The notes beneath the pieces were generated by a model. The model saw nothing but the letters and a program-made list of their open reading frames with translations. It made no database searches and was not told the origin of the DNA. The position numbers and the translations under genes were made by a program. 20,294 nt of DNA from GWF2-38-69 sp037127655. GTDB taxonomy: Bacteria > Verrucomicrobiota > Lentisphaeria > Victivallales > GWF2-38-69. Positions 8,374-15,477 of the stretch are shown one piece after another. Location: contig JBAXXY010000032.1 in assembly GCA_037127655.1 (NCBI GenBank), positions 1 through 20,294 of the forward strand, written 5' to 3'. Every line of letters begins with the position of its first letter. Positions within the stretch are counted from its first letter, which is position 1.

Positions 8374-9389
8374 TGAAAAAGACTATTGCATTAATTATAT
8401 CCTTCTTCTCATTTTGTTTTATGCAGATTAACGCATACGACACAAATGATTCTACGAATGATTTTTATGACAATCAGCCGTCTGTTTCTCTTGGAACTAA
8501 TGATATTTACATAGATGGGGAAGTCGAGAATCCAGGAAAGGTGGATTTGTCCGCTCTTCCGCTTCGTGCAGTCGTTACAAAAGAAACATTGTTCAAGGAT
8601 GGAGTTCCGCATTTTGTGGGTTCGTATATATATGAAGGATATTCTCTTTATGACATTCTTAATAAAGTAAAAATTAAAAGAACTTCAGGTGAATTTAAAT
8701 CAGTCGTTGACTTGTATGTAGTTATAAAAAATAAATCCGGCGAGTCAGTGGTTTTCTCATGGGGTGAAATATATTATCCGACCAGTCGTTTTAATCTGAT
8801 AATTGCCACAAGTGTTGCTCCCATATTGCCTCATGCTGTTGACATTAAATGGCCGATACCTGATAAAATGAAGGTGATTGCAGGAGATGATCTGATCACT
8901 GAAAGAAATATTCTTGCCCCTGAGACTATCACTATAAAATCAATAAAACTCGATGAGACCCAATACAGCAAGAAAGACTCTAAAGGAAAGCTTGCGCTCT
9001 TCGATAATGGAAAACAACTGGCCACTATTACAAAATTTCCTATTTCTTACAAGGAATATACTTACAGCACCGTTTTTTATGGAAGAGGAAGAGGCATTCA
9101 CGGGATTGATCCTTTTACGGGTGTCCCGCTGAATTATGTATTGCAACAATATTACCCTCTCTCTAATGCCAATATTATGAATGGCATTTTTGAAGTAATA
9201 TCAGCCGATAACTACCGCTGCGCTTACACTTTCAGCGAAATATTTAATAGGAACGACCAGAAAGATGTGCTCTTTTTGAATACAGAAGGCAAAGATGATG
9301 GAAAATTTATGTTATTTCCTGGTGCTGATTTCTTTTCCGATAGAGCCATCAAGTCTTTGATAGAGTTCCGCTTTAAGAACGAAAAATAA
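8373..9389 (+). CDS. Secreted tandem molybdopterin-fold (sulfite-oxidase-like) protein without Mo-ligand cysteine
   Basis: This 338-residue protein has a Sec signal peptide (about residues 1-21, ending QINAYD). Two repeats of the oxidoreductase molybdopterin-binding fold can be inferred. The first covers about 45-192 (IYIDGEVENPGKVDLSALP, then FVGSYIYEGYSLYDIL, ending KMKVIAGDDLITERN). The second covers about 205-335 (FDPFTG-like loop GIDPFTGVPLNYVL, then FEVISADNYRCAYTFSEI, ending FMLFPGADFFSDRAIKSL). In active sulfite-oxidase-type enzymes a cysteine before the W/Y-x-G segment binds molybdenum; neither repeat has one, and the only mature cysteine is Cys283 in a different strand. I therefore infer a non-redox, perhaps ligand-binding or scaffolding role. 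It overlaps the GDPD stop by one base and precedes the tungstate/molybdate importer by 20 bp. The family call is from pattern recognition and is moderately sure; the function is unknown. Confidence 0.65.
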   Translation: MKKTIALIISFFSFCFMQINAYDTNDSTNDFYDNQPSVSLGTNDIYIDGEVENPGKVDLSALPLRAVVTKETLFKDGVPHFVGSYIYEGYSLYDILNKVKIKRTSGEFKSVVDLYVVIKNKSGESVVFSWGEIYYPTSRFNLIIATSVAPILPHAVDIKWPIPDKMKVIAGDDLITERNILAPETITIKSIKLDETQYSKKDSKGKLALFDNGKQLATITKFPISYKEYTYSTVFYGRGRGIHGIDPFTGVPLNYVLQQYYPLSNANIMNGIFEVISADNYRCAYTFSEIFNRNDQKDVLFLNTEGKDDGKFMLFPGADFFSDRAIKSLIEFRFKNEK

Positions 9390-9409
9390 AAATACAAAGG
9401 TATAAATCT

Positions 9410-10387
9410 ATGTTCTCCAAAAAACTCATTAATGGACTGATTTGCTGTGCTCTTGTTGCTTTTCTTTCTTCTTGTTCTGAAGGAGAAAAGAAACAAGCTA
9501 ATAATACTCTGATTGTTTTTCATGCTGGCAGTCTGAGTATGCCTGTCAAGGAAATGAAAGCTGCATTTGAGAAAGAGCATCCGGGAACCAATATTGTACT
9601 TGAAGCTGAGGGAAGCGTAATGTGCGCCAGATCAATTTCTGATCTTCATAAACCATGCGATGTTTTTCTTTCAGCAGATTATAAAGTTATCGAAGATATA
9701 CTAATTCCAAAGTACGCCACATGGTGCATTAAATTTGCTTCCAATCAGATGGCAATCGTCTATACGGATAAATCCAAATACGCTTCAGAAATAAACCCTG
9801 ACAATTGGTATAAAGTTCTTGAGAGACCTGATGTAGTCTGCGGTCGTTCAAATCCCAATGACGACCCGTGCGGCTACAGAGCTTTGCTTACTCTGAAGCT
9901 GGCATCCATTTTCTACAAGGATCCGGGACTCTATGACTCTATAGTAAATAATAAAAATTCCAATGATGTCCTAATGAGGTCGAAAGAAACAGACCTTATT
10001 TCGCTTCTTCAGGTAGGTCAGCTGGACTATATATTCCTTTATCGTTCTGTGGCAATTCAGCACGGCTTTAAGTTTGTGCAGTTGCCTCCAGAAGTAAGCC
10101 TTGGTGATGCAAAGTTTGAGAAGTATTATGCGCAGGCGGTTGTGCAGATTACAGGTAGCACTCCAGGTTCGGTAGTAAATCAGGAAGGCGAACCCATGAC
10201 TTATGGTTTAACTATTCCTGCAAGTTCCCCAAATCCAGAGCTGGCATTGAAGTTTGTCGAGTATGTCTTGAGCAAAGATGGCGGGTCTAAAATCATGGAT
10301 GTGAATGGACAACCATCTGTGGTTCCCGATCCGACAGCGACTTATGACTCATTGCCGGAACAATTAAAGCAGTTTGCCACAAAGTAA
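9410..10387 (+). CDS. wtpA: Tungstate/molybdate ABC transporter, substrate-binding lipoprotein (WtpA-like)
   Basis: This 325-residue periplasmic lipoprotein has a hydrophobic signal with lipobox FLSSC, giving a lipidated cysteine at residue 22. It captures tungstate or molybdate for the permease encoded downstream. The WtpA pattern is strong: VFHAGSLSMPVKEMKAAFE, HPGTNIVLEAEGS, KPCDVFLSADYKVIED, and GRSNPNDDPCGYRAL. These blocks fit WtpA better than classical ModA, which argues for tungstate as well as molybdate, although the oxyanion cannot be fixed from sequence. The family's C-terminal part (EGEPMTYGLTIPASSPNPE and a helix with FVEYVLSKDGG) is complete. An AAAGG about 9 nt before the ATG is the likely ribosome site. 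It lies 20 bp after the molybdopterin-fold gene. Confidence 0.9.
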   Translation: MFSKKLINGLICCALVAFLSSCSEGEKKQANNTLIVFHAGSLSMPVKEMKAAFEKEHPGTNIVLEAEGSVMCARSISDLHKPCDVFLSADYKVIEDILIPKYATWCIKFASNQMAIVYTDKSKYASEINPDNWYKVLERPDVVCGRSNPNDDPCGYRALLTLKLASIFYKDPGLYDSIVNNKNSNDVLMRSKETDLISLLQVGQLDYIFLYRSVAIQHGFKFVQLPPEVSLGDAKFEKYYAQAVVQITGSTPGSVVNQEGEPMTYGLTIPASSPNPELALKFVEYVLSKDGGSKIMDVNGQPSVVPDPTATYDSLPEQLKQFATK

Positions 10388-10487
10388 TCCTTATTGCAAG
10401 TGTTTTAAAGTTATCAGGTTTTAATGTTAGGGAAGCACAAAGTTATTCTGAATTTCCAGTTTCAAGTATCAAAATTTCAATTTCGTC

Positions 10488-10511
10488 ATTCGTAATTATT
10501 AATTCGTAATT
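10488..10511 (+). repeat. Short tandem direct repeat (ATTCGTAATT x2) before the permease gene
   Basis: ATTCGTAATT occurs at 10488-10497 and again at 10502-10511, a 14-bp period, ending one base before the permease ATG. The preceding bases (TTTCGTCATTCGTAATT) resemble dispersed low-complexity intergenic repeats seen in many bacterial genomes. The whole 125-bp gap (10388-10512) is AT-rich, has no ORF, and is much longer than the other gaps in this gene set. I see no Shine-Dalgarno sequence in it. Confidence 0.6.
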
Positions 10512-10512
10512 T

Positions 10513-11325
10513 ATGAAAAGTTCTACTTTCAGTCCCTTTCGTCTTATCCTTCTTCTTATGGGCGGGATAGTGATGCTTTTTATCCTGGCTCCTCTCATTT
10601 CAATGGGACTTAACTCGCATGCCTCTGCTCTAATTGAAACGGCTAAAGAAAAAGAAGTTTATGAGAGCATCTGGTTGACTCTATGGACTTCTGTTCTTGT
10701 AACTTTTCTCTTCTCAATTGTTGCTGTTCCATTTTCATATCTTCTTGCAAGGACAAATTTCCGGTTCAAAAAGCTCTTCTGCGTCCTGATTGATATTCCG
10801 GTTATGATTCCGCACTCTGCGGCTGGTATCGCGATACTGGGAATCGTCGCAAGAGGTTCACCAGTGGGAAGTTTCTGCTCAAATTACCTTGGTTTAAACT
10901 TCGTTGATCATCCTGCAGGGATCATGATAGCTATGGCTTTTATCAGCCTTCCATATCTTATCAATGCGGCAAAAGATGGGTTCGAGGCTGTTCCAGTTCA
11001 ACTCGAAAAAGCCGCCTATACTCTAGGAGTGTCGCCTGCAAAGGTGTTTTTCAAGATCAGTCTGCCATTAGCCTGGAGAGCTATACTGTCAGGATTTGTA
11101 ATGATGTGGGGCAGGGGGTTAAGCGAGTTCGGAGCCGTCGTGATAATCGCATATCATCCTATGGTTACTTCTGTCTTGATATACGATAGATTTAATACTT
11201 TTGGTCTAAAATATGCCCAGCCTGTTTCTGTCCTTTTTATCATTATTTGCATGATGGTTTTTATCCTGTTTCGGATGCTGTCTGGCAAAGTAAAAAGCAG
11301 ATCTGAATATTCCAGGTACGGATGA
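10513..11325 (+). CDS. wtpB: Tungstate/molybdate ABC transporter permease (WtpB/ModB-like)
   Basis: This 270-residue inner-membrane protein has five to six hydrophobic helices and a cytoplasmic EAA loop, EKAAYTLGVSPAKVFFKISLP (split here across about residues 163-183), where Gly of the motif is conserved; this loop docks on the ATPase. Other ModB/WtpB-like blocks are PFSYLLARTNF, DIPVMIPHSAAGIAILG and RGLSEFGAVVIIAY. It forms the channel for oxyanions delivered by the lipoprotein encoded upstream. The ATG at 10513 lacks a ribosome binding site because an AT-rich repeat lies directly in front of it; the next in-frame ATG falls inside the first helix, so 10513 is still preferred. It is followed after 4 bp by the ATPase gene. 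Confidence 0.92.
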   Translation: MKSSTFSPFRLILLLMGGIVMLFILAPLISMGLNSHASALIETAKEKEVYESIWLTLWTSVLVTFLFSIVAVPFSYLLARTNFRFKKLFCVLIDIPVMIPHSAAGIAILGIVARGSPVGSFCSNYLGLNFVDHPAGIMIAMAFISLPYLINAAKDGFEAVPVQLEKAAYTLGVSPAKVFFKISLPLAWRAILSGFVMMWGRGLSEFGAVVIIAYHPMVTSVLIYDRFNTFGLKYAQPVSVLFIIICMMVFILFRMLSGKVKSRSEYSRYG

Positions 11326-11329
11326 AACT

Positions 11330-12430
11330 ATGATAAAACTCAATTCAATAAATAAAAAGTTTAAAGGATTTACTCTTAAAGACATCAATCTGGATATCAA
11401 TGATGGCGAATACTTCGTGCTTCTCGGGAAGTCAGGTTCGGGTAAGAGTCTTATACTGGAGATAACAGCAGGATTGCAGAAACCGTCTTCCGGCAAGGTC
11501 TTTTTAAGAGGAAAGGATGTTACGAATCATTCTATTCAGAATAGGAAAATAGGCTTTGTTTTTCAGAACCAGTCTCTCTTCCCTCACATGACAGTAAAGG
11601 AAAACATATTCTTCCCTCTGAAACGCTCCGAGCGGCATATGCTCAATGACAATATCAGGAAGGTAATTGAGCACCTGAATATCTCTCATCTACTTGACAG
11701 ATACCCTGAATCTTTATCTCTTGGAGAAGCTAATAGGACAGCGCTGGCAAGAACTCTCGTTACTAATCCGTCTTGCCTCCTGCTGGACGAACCTCTCTCT
11801 TCACTAGACGCTCAGTCCAAATATGAGATTCGGAGTTTACTCAGGAAGATAAATAAAGGTCTGGTTTACTTCGGAGAGGATAATAAGAATAAACCCATGA
11901 CTATTATCCATGTGACCCATGACTATGAAGAGGCTTTAGCTTTGGCGACGATGATAGCAGTTATAGAAAATGGCATGATAACTCAGAGCGGGACACCTGA
12001 AGAAGTTTTCAGACATCCTAAATCATCATTTATTGCCAAGTTTGTGGGAATTAAAAACTTCTATCGCGGAACTATATCTCCGGCAGATGATGGCGAAATT
12101 TGCCAATTCAATCTTTCAAAATACAAAGAGTCTCCAAAAACTTTTTTTGTTCCATCTCCTGAAATCTCAAACTTAGATGAATACAGCATTATTATCAGAA
12201 GTGAAGATGTTATCCTCTCTCTTGATTCCTTTGAATCAAGCATCAGAAACATCTTTAAAGGCATCATAACTGACATCGAAAATGTAGTCAACGGCGTCGA
12301 AGTAACAGTTGATATCGGCGGTGTCGAATTATCCTCTCTCATCACATCAGCGTCATTCAAAAAAATGAATCTTCAGCTCAAACAATCCATCTACGCAGGC
12401 TTCAAAGCCTCCTCCATCCGCTTCCCATAG
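11330..12430 (+). CDS. wtpC: Tungstate/molybdate ABC transporter ATPase (WtpC/ModC-like)
   Basis: This 366-residue cytoplasmic ATPase powers the importer. Walker A is GKSGSGKS (residues 33-40), the Q-loop lies in FVFQNQSLFPHMTV, the signature is LSLGEANR (129-136), Walker B is LLLDEP with Asp153-Glu154, the D-loop is SSLD, and the switch histidine lies in VTHDYEEALALA. The signature departs from the usual LSGGQ but keeps the serine and second glycine needed for ATP contact. The C-terminal third (about 235-366) contains a TOBE/MOP-like beta domain, for example GIITDIENVVNGVEVTVDIG, which in ModC/WtpC proteins can bind oxyanion and inhibit transport. The length fits the family. It starts 4 bp after the permease stop, so the two are surely co-transcribed. 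Confidence 0.93.
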   Translation: MIKLNSINKKFKGFTLKDINLDINDGEYFVLLGKSGSGKSLILEITAGLQKPSSGKVFLRGKDVTNHSIQNRKIGFVFQNQSLFPHMTVKENIFFPLKRSERHMLNDNIRKVIEHLNISHLLDRYPESLSLGEANRTALARTLVTNPSCLLLDEPLSSLDAQSKYEIRSLLRKINKGLVYFGEDNKNKPMTIIHVTHDYEEALALATMIAVIENGMITQSGTPEEVFRHPKSSFIAKFVGIKNFYRGTISPADDGEICQFNLSKYKESPKTFFVPSPEISNLDEYSIIIRSEDVILSLDSFESSIRNIFKGIITDIENVVNGVEVTVDIGGVELSSLITSASFKKMNLQLKQSIYAGFKASSIRFP

Positions 12431-12437
12431 TTCCCAC

Positions 12438-12508
12438 CGCTAATCTTCACTGATTGGCGCTAAAAATAGCACGGGCATCTTCTGTAAAGGTCTGAAATAT
12501 TTTTCAGA
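12438..12508 (+). terminator. Two small hairpins downstream of the importer genes, weak terminator candidates
   Basis: CGCTAAT (12438-12444) pairs with ATTGGCG (12453-12459) over an 8-nt loop with one G-U pair. TCTGAAA (12491-12497) pairs perfectly with TTTCAGA (12502-12508) over TATT. Neither is followed by a clean T-tract (AAATTCTTTATT follows the second), so rho-independent termination is uncertain. They are the only hairpins I see between the importer and the cas genes. Confidence 0.25.
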
Positions 12509-12538
12509 AAATTCTTTATTCCTGTTACGCAAGGACGC

Positions 12539-12635
12539 TATATGTCCAGGTACAGGGAATAGCTTTATAGGAAATAGCAGGAATTATACCATGTCAAAAT
12601 AGCAATACATGATATAAAGACCTGAGGGACATATA
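12539..12635 (+). promoter_or_regulatory. cas3 upstream leader: 9-bp inverted repeat and SD-preceded mini-ORFs
   Basis: TATATGTCC (12539-12547) and GGACATATA (12627-12635) are perfect reverse complements 79 bp apart. The left arm contains the ATG of a six-codon ORF (12542-12562, MSRYRE) preceded by AAGGA at 12531. A three-codon ORF (12591-12602, MSK) follows, preceded by AGGAA at 12579. The right arm ends 5 bp before the cas3 Shine-Dalgarno sequence. As RNA the arms could pair and enclose both mini-ORFs; as DNA they could be an operator dyad. Roles are inferred only. I could not find a convincing -35/-10 pair for the cas operon. Confidence 0.3.
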
Positions 12636-12652
12636 TCAAAAAGGTGGAAAAA

Positions 12653-14824
12653 ATGACTTACTACGCTCATTCATTGGAAGGTCAGTCAGTTGATAAATGG
12701 CAGACATTAGAAGAACACTCAAAAAATGTCGCAGAAATAGCAGAAAAATTCGCTGAATCATTTCAGTCCTCTGATTGGGCTTATAACGCGGCATGGATTC
12801 ATGATCTTGGAAAAGCCGACTCTGCTTTTCAGGGCTATTTGATGCGTGAAAATGAGCTTGATGATTCTGAATATGATTCCGGGACTGTTAATCATTCCTC
12901 GGCAGGGGCAGCTTTTGCAGAAGAAAAACTTGGCAAATGTATTGGTCGTGTTCTTGCTTATTTATCTGCCGGGCATCACGCAGGACTGCCTGATTATGAT
13001 TCATGTGATACTGGCAATGCTGCTTTGTCTATAAGGATGAATGAGGGCAAAGAAAACCTCAAAAGAATTATGGGATACGCCAACGAAGTTTTTAGAAGTG
13101 TAAGAACAGTCCAGCACCCACCTTCTTTTGTCAAACCAGAAAGTTTTCATTATTGGGTGCGAATGCTTTATTCCTGTCTTGTCGATGCAGACTTTCTCGA
13201 CACTGAAGCTTTTATGAATTATCAACAGTCAGAATATCGAGCGAAGTTTGCTGGAGTTGCCGAATTGAAGGAAAGATTTGACAAATATATGGAATCTTTT
13301 ACGAGATCAGCCAAGATGACACCGGTCAATGAAATCCGCCAGAAAATATTGTCTGCATGCCGAAATGCGGCTAATAATCAAAGCGGACTTTTTTCTCTCA
13401 CTGTGCCAACAGGCGGCGGAAAAACTCTATCAGCCATGGCATTCGCATTAAATCATGCGCAAAAATATGGCAAATTCCGAATCATTTATGTCATCCCTTA
13501 TACAAGTATTATTGAGCAAACAGCAAAAATGCTTGGAGATATTTTCGGTGAAGAGAATGTTATTGAGCATCACAGCAATTTTGATCCTGAAAAGGAAACG
13601 CAAAAGTCGCGACTTGCTTCTGAAAACTGGGACGCTCCTCTTGTCGTCACCACCAATGTCCAATTTTTCGAATCATTGTATGCCGCAAAATCCAGTCGCT
13701 GTCGAAAACTTCACAATATTGTAAACAGCGTTGTTATTCTGGACGAAGCGCAGCTTCTACCACCAGGGCTCCTTGTTCCATGTGTGAAAGCTATAAATGA
13801 ACTCTCGTTAAGTTATGGAGTGACTGTTCTTATATCTACAGCTACCCAGCCTGCTTTGCCTAACTTGAATAAAATTCACGAAATTATCCCTCCTGAACTT
13901 AAACTCTATGAGAGGCTTAAGCGAACGGAAATTGCATTCCCTTCCAACCTTAATGAGTCTCTGTCTTGGGATGAGCTTGCAACAAAACTCAAAGAGCATG
14001 ATCAGGTTTTATGCATAGTCAACACAAGAAAAGATTGCCATGACCTTTATTCATTAATGCCTGAAGAAACGATACATCTTTCAGCTTTGATGTGCGGGGA
14101 GCATCGCTCAGAAATCATAGCTGAAATAAAGTTAAAGCTGAAAGAAGGCAAACCAATTCGCGTGATCAGCACTCAACTTGTTGAAGCAGGCGTCGATATA
14201 GATTTTCCTGTAGTTTATCGTGCGCTTGCAGGTTTGGATTCTATCGCCCAGGCTGCTGGCAGATGTAATCGTGAAGGAAATCTTTCTATAGGAAAGGTTC
14301 AGGTCTTTGTACCTCCAAAACCAACTCCAAGAGGGTTGCTCCGTAAGGGAGAGGATAGAACTAGGGAACTGGCAAGTCTTCCTGATTTTAATCCTGATGA
14401 CCCGGAAATGTTCACGAAGTACTTCAAATTATTTTACAGTTCCGTCAATGAAACTGGGGGACAGAATTTGCATGATGAGCTTGTTCGTGATGTGAACCCA
14501 GAAATCCATATCCAGTTCAGGAGTTACGCCAACGATTTCAAACTTATTGATGATCAGGCTCAAAGACCGGTTATTGTGAGATATAAAAATAGCGATAAAC
14601 TCATTGCAGGACTTAGAGACGTCGGGCCTGTTCGGGACATCATGCGGAAACTTCAGAGATATACGGTTAATTTTTCAGTCTGGATGATAGAGAAGATGAA
14701 GCAAGATGGCCTTCTTGTAGAGGTTAATGGAATATTAGTTCAAACTATGCCCAATCTTTATAACAACAAAATAGGTTTTGACATATACAGGGAAAGTTTA
14801 CCTGCTGAAGATTTGATGATTTAA
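12653..14824 (+). CDS. cas3: CRISPR-associated helicase/nuclease Cas3, type I-C
   Basis: Cas3 is recruited by the target-bound Cascade and unwinds and degrades the foreign DNA. The N-terminal HD nuclease shows His6 (YYAHS), His22, the His50-Asp51 pair in WIHDLGK, His81 (VNHSS) and His108/His109 (GHHAGLPD). The superfamily 2 helicase follows: motif I PTGGGKT at 252-258, motif II DEAQ at 364-367, motif III STATQPAL, and motif VI QAAGRCNREG. The protein is 723 residues, normal for type I-C, with both domains fused. I choose the ATG at 12653 because AAGGTGG (12641-12647) sits 5 nt upstream and the protein then begins MTYYAHS; a GTG at 12644 would lie on that ribosome site. It is the first gene of the cas operon, 14 bp before cas5. 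Confidence 0.96.
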   Translation: MTYYAHSLEGQSVDKWQTLEEHSKNVAEIAEKFAESFQSSDWAYNAAWIHDLGKADSAFQGYLMRENELDDSEYDSGTVNHSSAGAAFAEEKLGKCIGRVLAYLSAGHHAGLPDYDSCDTGNAALSIRMNEGKENLKRIMGYANEVFRSVRTVQHPPSFVKPESFHYWVRMLYSCLVDADFLDTEAFMNYQQSEYRAKFAGVAELKERFDKYMESFTRSAKMTPVNEIRQKILSACRNAANNQSGLFSLTVPTGGGKTLSAMAFALNHAQKYGKFRIIYVIPYTSIIEQTAKMLGDIFGEENVIEHHSNFDPEKETQKSRLASENWDAPLVVTTNVQFFESLYAAKSSRCRKLHNIVNSVVILDEAQLLPPGLLVPCVKAINELSLSYGVTVLISTATQPALPNLNKIHEIIPPELKLYERLKRTEIAFPSNLNESLSWDELATKLKEHDQVLCIVNTRKDCHDLYSLMPEETIHLSALMCGEHRSEIIAEIKLKLKEGKPIRVISTQLVEAGVDIDFPVVYRALAGLDSIAQAAGRCNREGNLSIGKVQVFVPPKPTPRGLLRKGEDRTRELASLPDFNPDDPEMFTKYFKLFYSSVNETGGQNLHDELVRDVNPEIHIQFRSYANDFKLIDDQAQRPVIVRYKNSDKLIAGLRDVGPVRDIMRKLQRYTVNFSVWMIEKMKQDGLLVEVNGILVQTMPNLYNNKIGFDIYRESLPAEDLMI

Positions 14825-14838
14825 CAAAGAGGTGAGAT

Positions 14839-15477
14839 ATGAGAGGATTTTGTTTGGAAGTAAACGGCGAATATGCCTGCTTTACTCGTCCTGAAATGAA
14901 AGTCGAAAGAGTCAGCTATGATGTAATTACTCCATCGGCGGCACGAGCTATATTTGAAGCTGTTCTTTGGAAACCTGCTATTTCGTGGCATGTAAAGAAG
15001 ATAGAAGTCCTTTCCCCGATACGATGGATTTCTGTGCGCAGGAATGAAGTCGGGAAAGTTGCTTCTCCTCGTTCTGAAGGAATTTTTATTGAAGAGGAGA
15101 GACAGCAGAGGGCAGGGCTTTTTCTGCGAGATGTCAACTATCGGCTATATGCTGAATTTGCATTCACTCCTTCAGTTGATGCTAAAAGTGATGAAACTGA
15201 AGCAAAGTATGCGGCGATGTTCGAAAGACGGGCTAAAAACGGGCAATGCTTCAATCAGCCTTATCTCGGCTGCAGAGAGTTTTCCTGCAGTTTCAAACTT
15301 ATTGATCCAAGTATAGATATATCCACTCCCATTGCAGAAACTCGTAATCTGGGCTGGATGCTCTACGATATGGATTTATCTGATCCTAAAAACATCAAGC
15401 CGCTCTTTTTCAGAGCTCAGATGTCAAACGGAACGATTATTATTCCAGACCGCAATTCTGATGAGGTAAGAGGATGA
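14839..15477 (+). CDS. cas5c: Cas5c (Cas5d) of type I-C Cascade, presumed crRNA endonuclease
   Basis: In type I-C there is no Cas6; Cas5c cuts pre-crRNA at the repeat hairpin and stays bound to the 5' handle. The 212-residue protein carries the family blocks CFTRPEMKVERVSYDVITPS (residues 14-33), WKPAISWHVKKIEVLSPIRW, SVRRNEV, QQRAGLFLRDV, and GQCFNQPYLGCREF (136-149). From memory of the B. halodurans enzyme the catalytic residues are Tyr46, Lys116 and His117; the lysine appears as Lys123, but the following position is Tyr124 instead of His, and the Tyr46 position appears to be Leu43. Whether this alters cleavage is open. A strong ribosome site, AAGAGGTGA (14827-14835), precedes the ATG. The stop overlaps the cas8c start by 4 nt (ATGA). 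Confidence 0.95.
   Translation: MRGFCLEVNGEYACFTRPEMKVERVSYDVITPSAARAIFEAVLWKPAISWHVKKIEVLSPIRWISVRRNEVGKVASPRSEGIFIEEERQQRAGLFLRDVNYRLYAEFAFTPSVDAKSDETEAKYAAMFERRAKNGQCFNQPYLGCREFSCSFKLIDPSIDISTPIAETRNLGWMLYDMDLSDPKNIKPLFFRAQMSNGTIIIPDRNSDEVRG

Noticed and set aside
9224..9580. 118-residue minus-strand ORF over the end of the molybdopterin-fold gene and the start of wtpA
   Set aside because: It lies antisense to two clearly coding genes, and its composition (Phe/Ser/Lys-rich) is that of a shadow frame.
12644..12652. GTG start for cas3 three codons earlier than the ATG
   Set aside because: The GTG lies within the AAGGTGG that serves as ribosome site for the ATG at 12653; no Shine-Dalgarno sequence precedes the GTG.
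12431..12652. CRISPR-repeat-like element or toxin-antitoxin RNA upstream of cas3
   Set aside because: I compared the region with the repeat ends (GTCGCTCC, ATTGAAAC) and saw no match, so there is no support for a crRNA-like gene.
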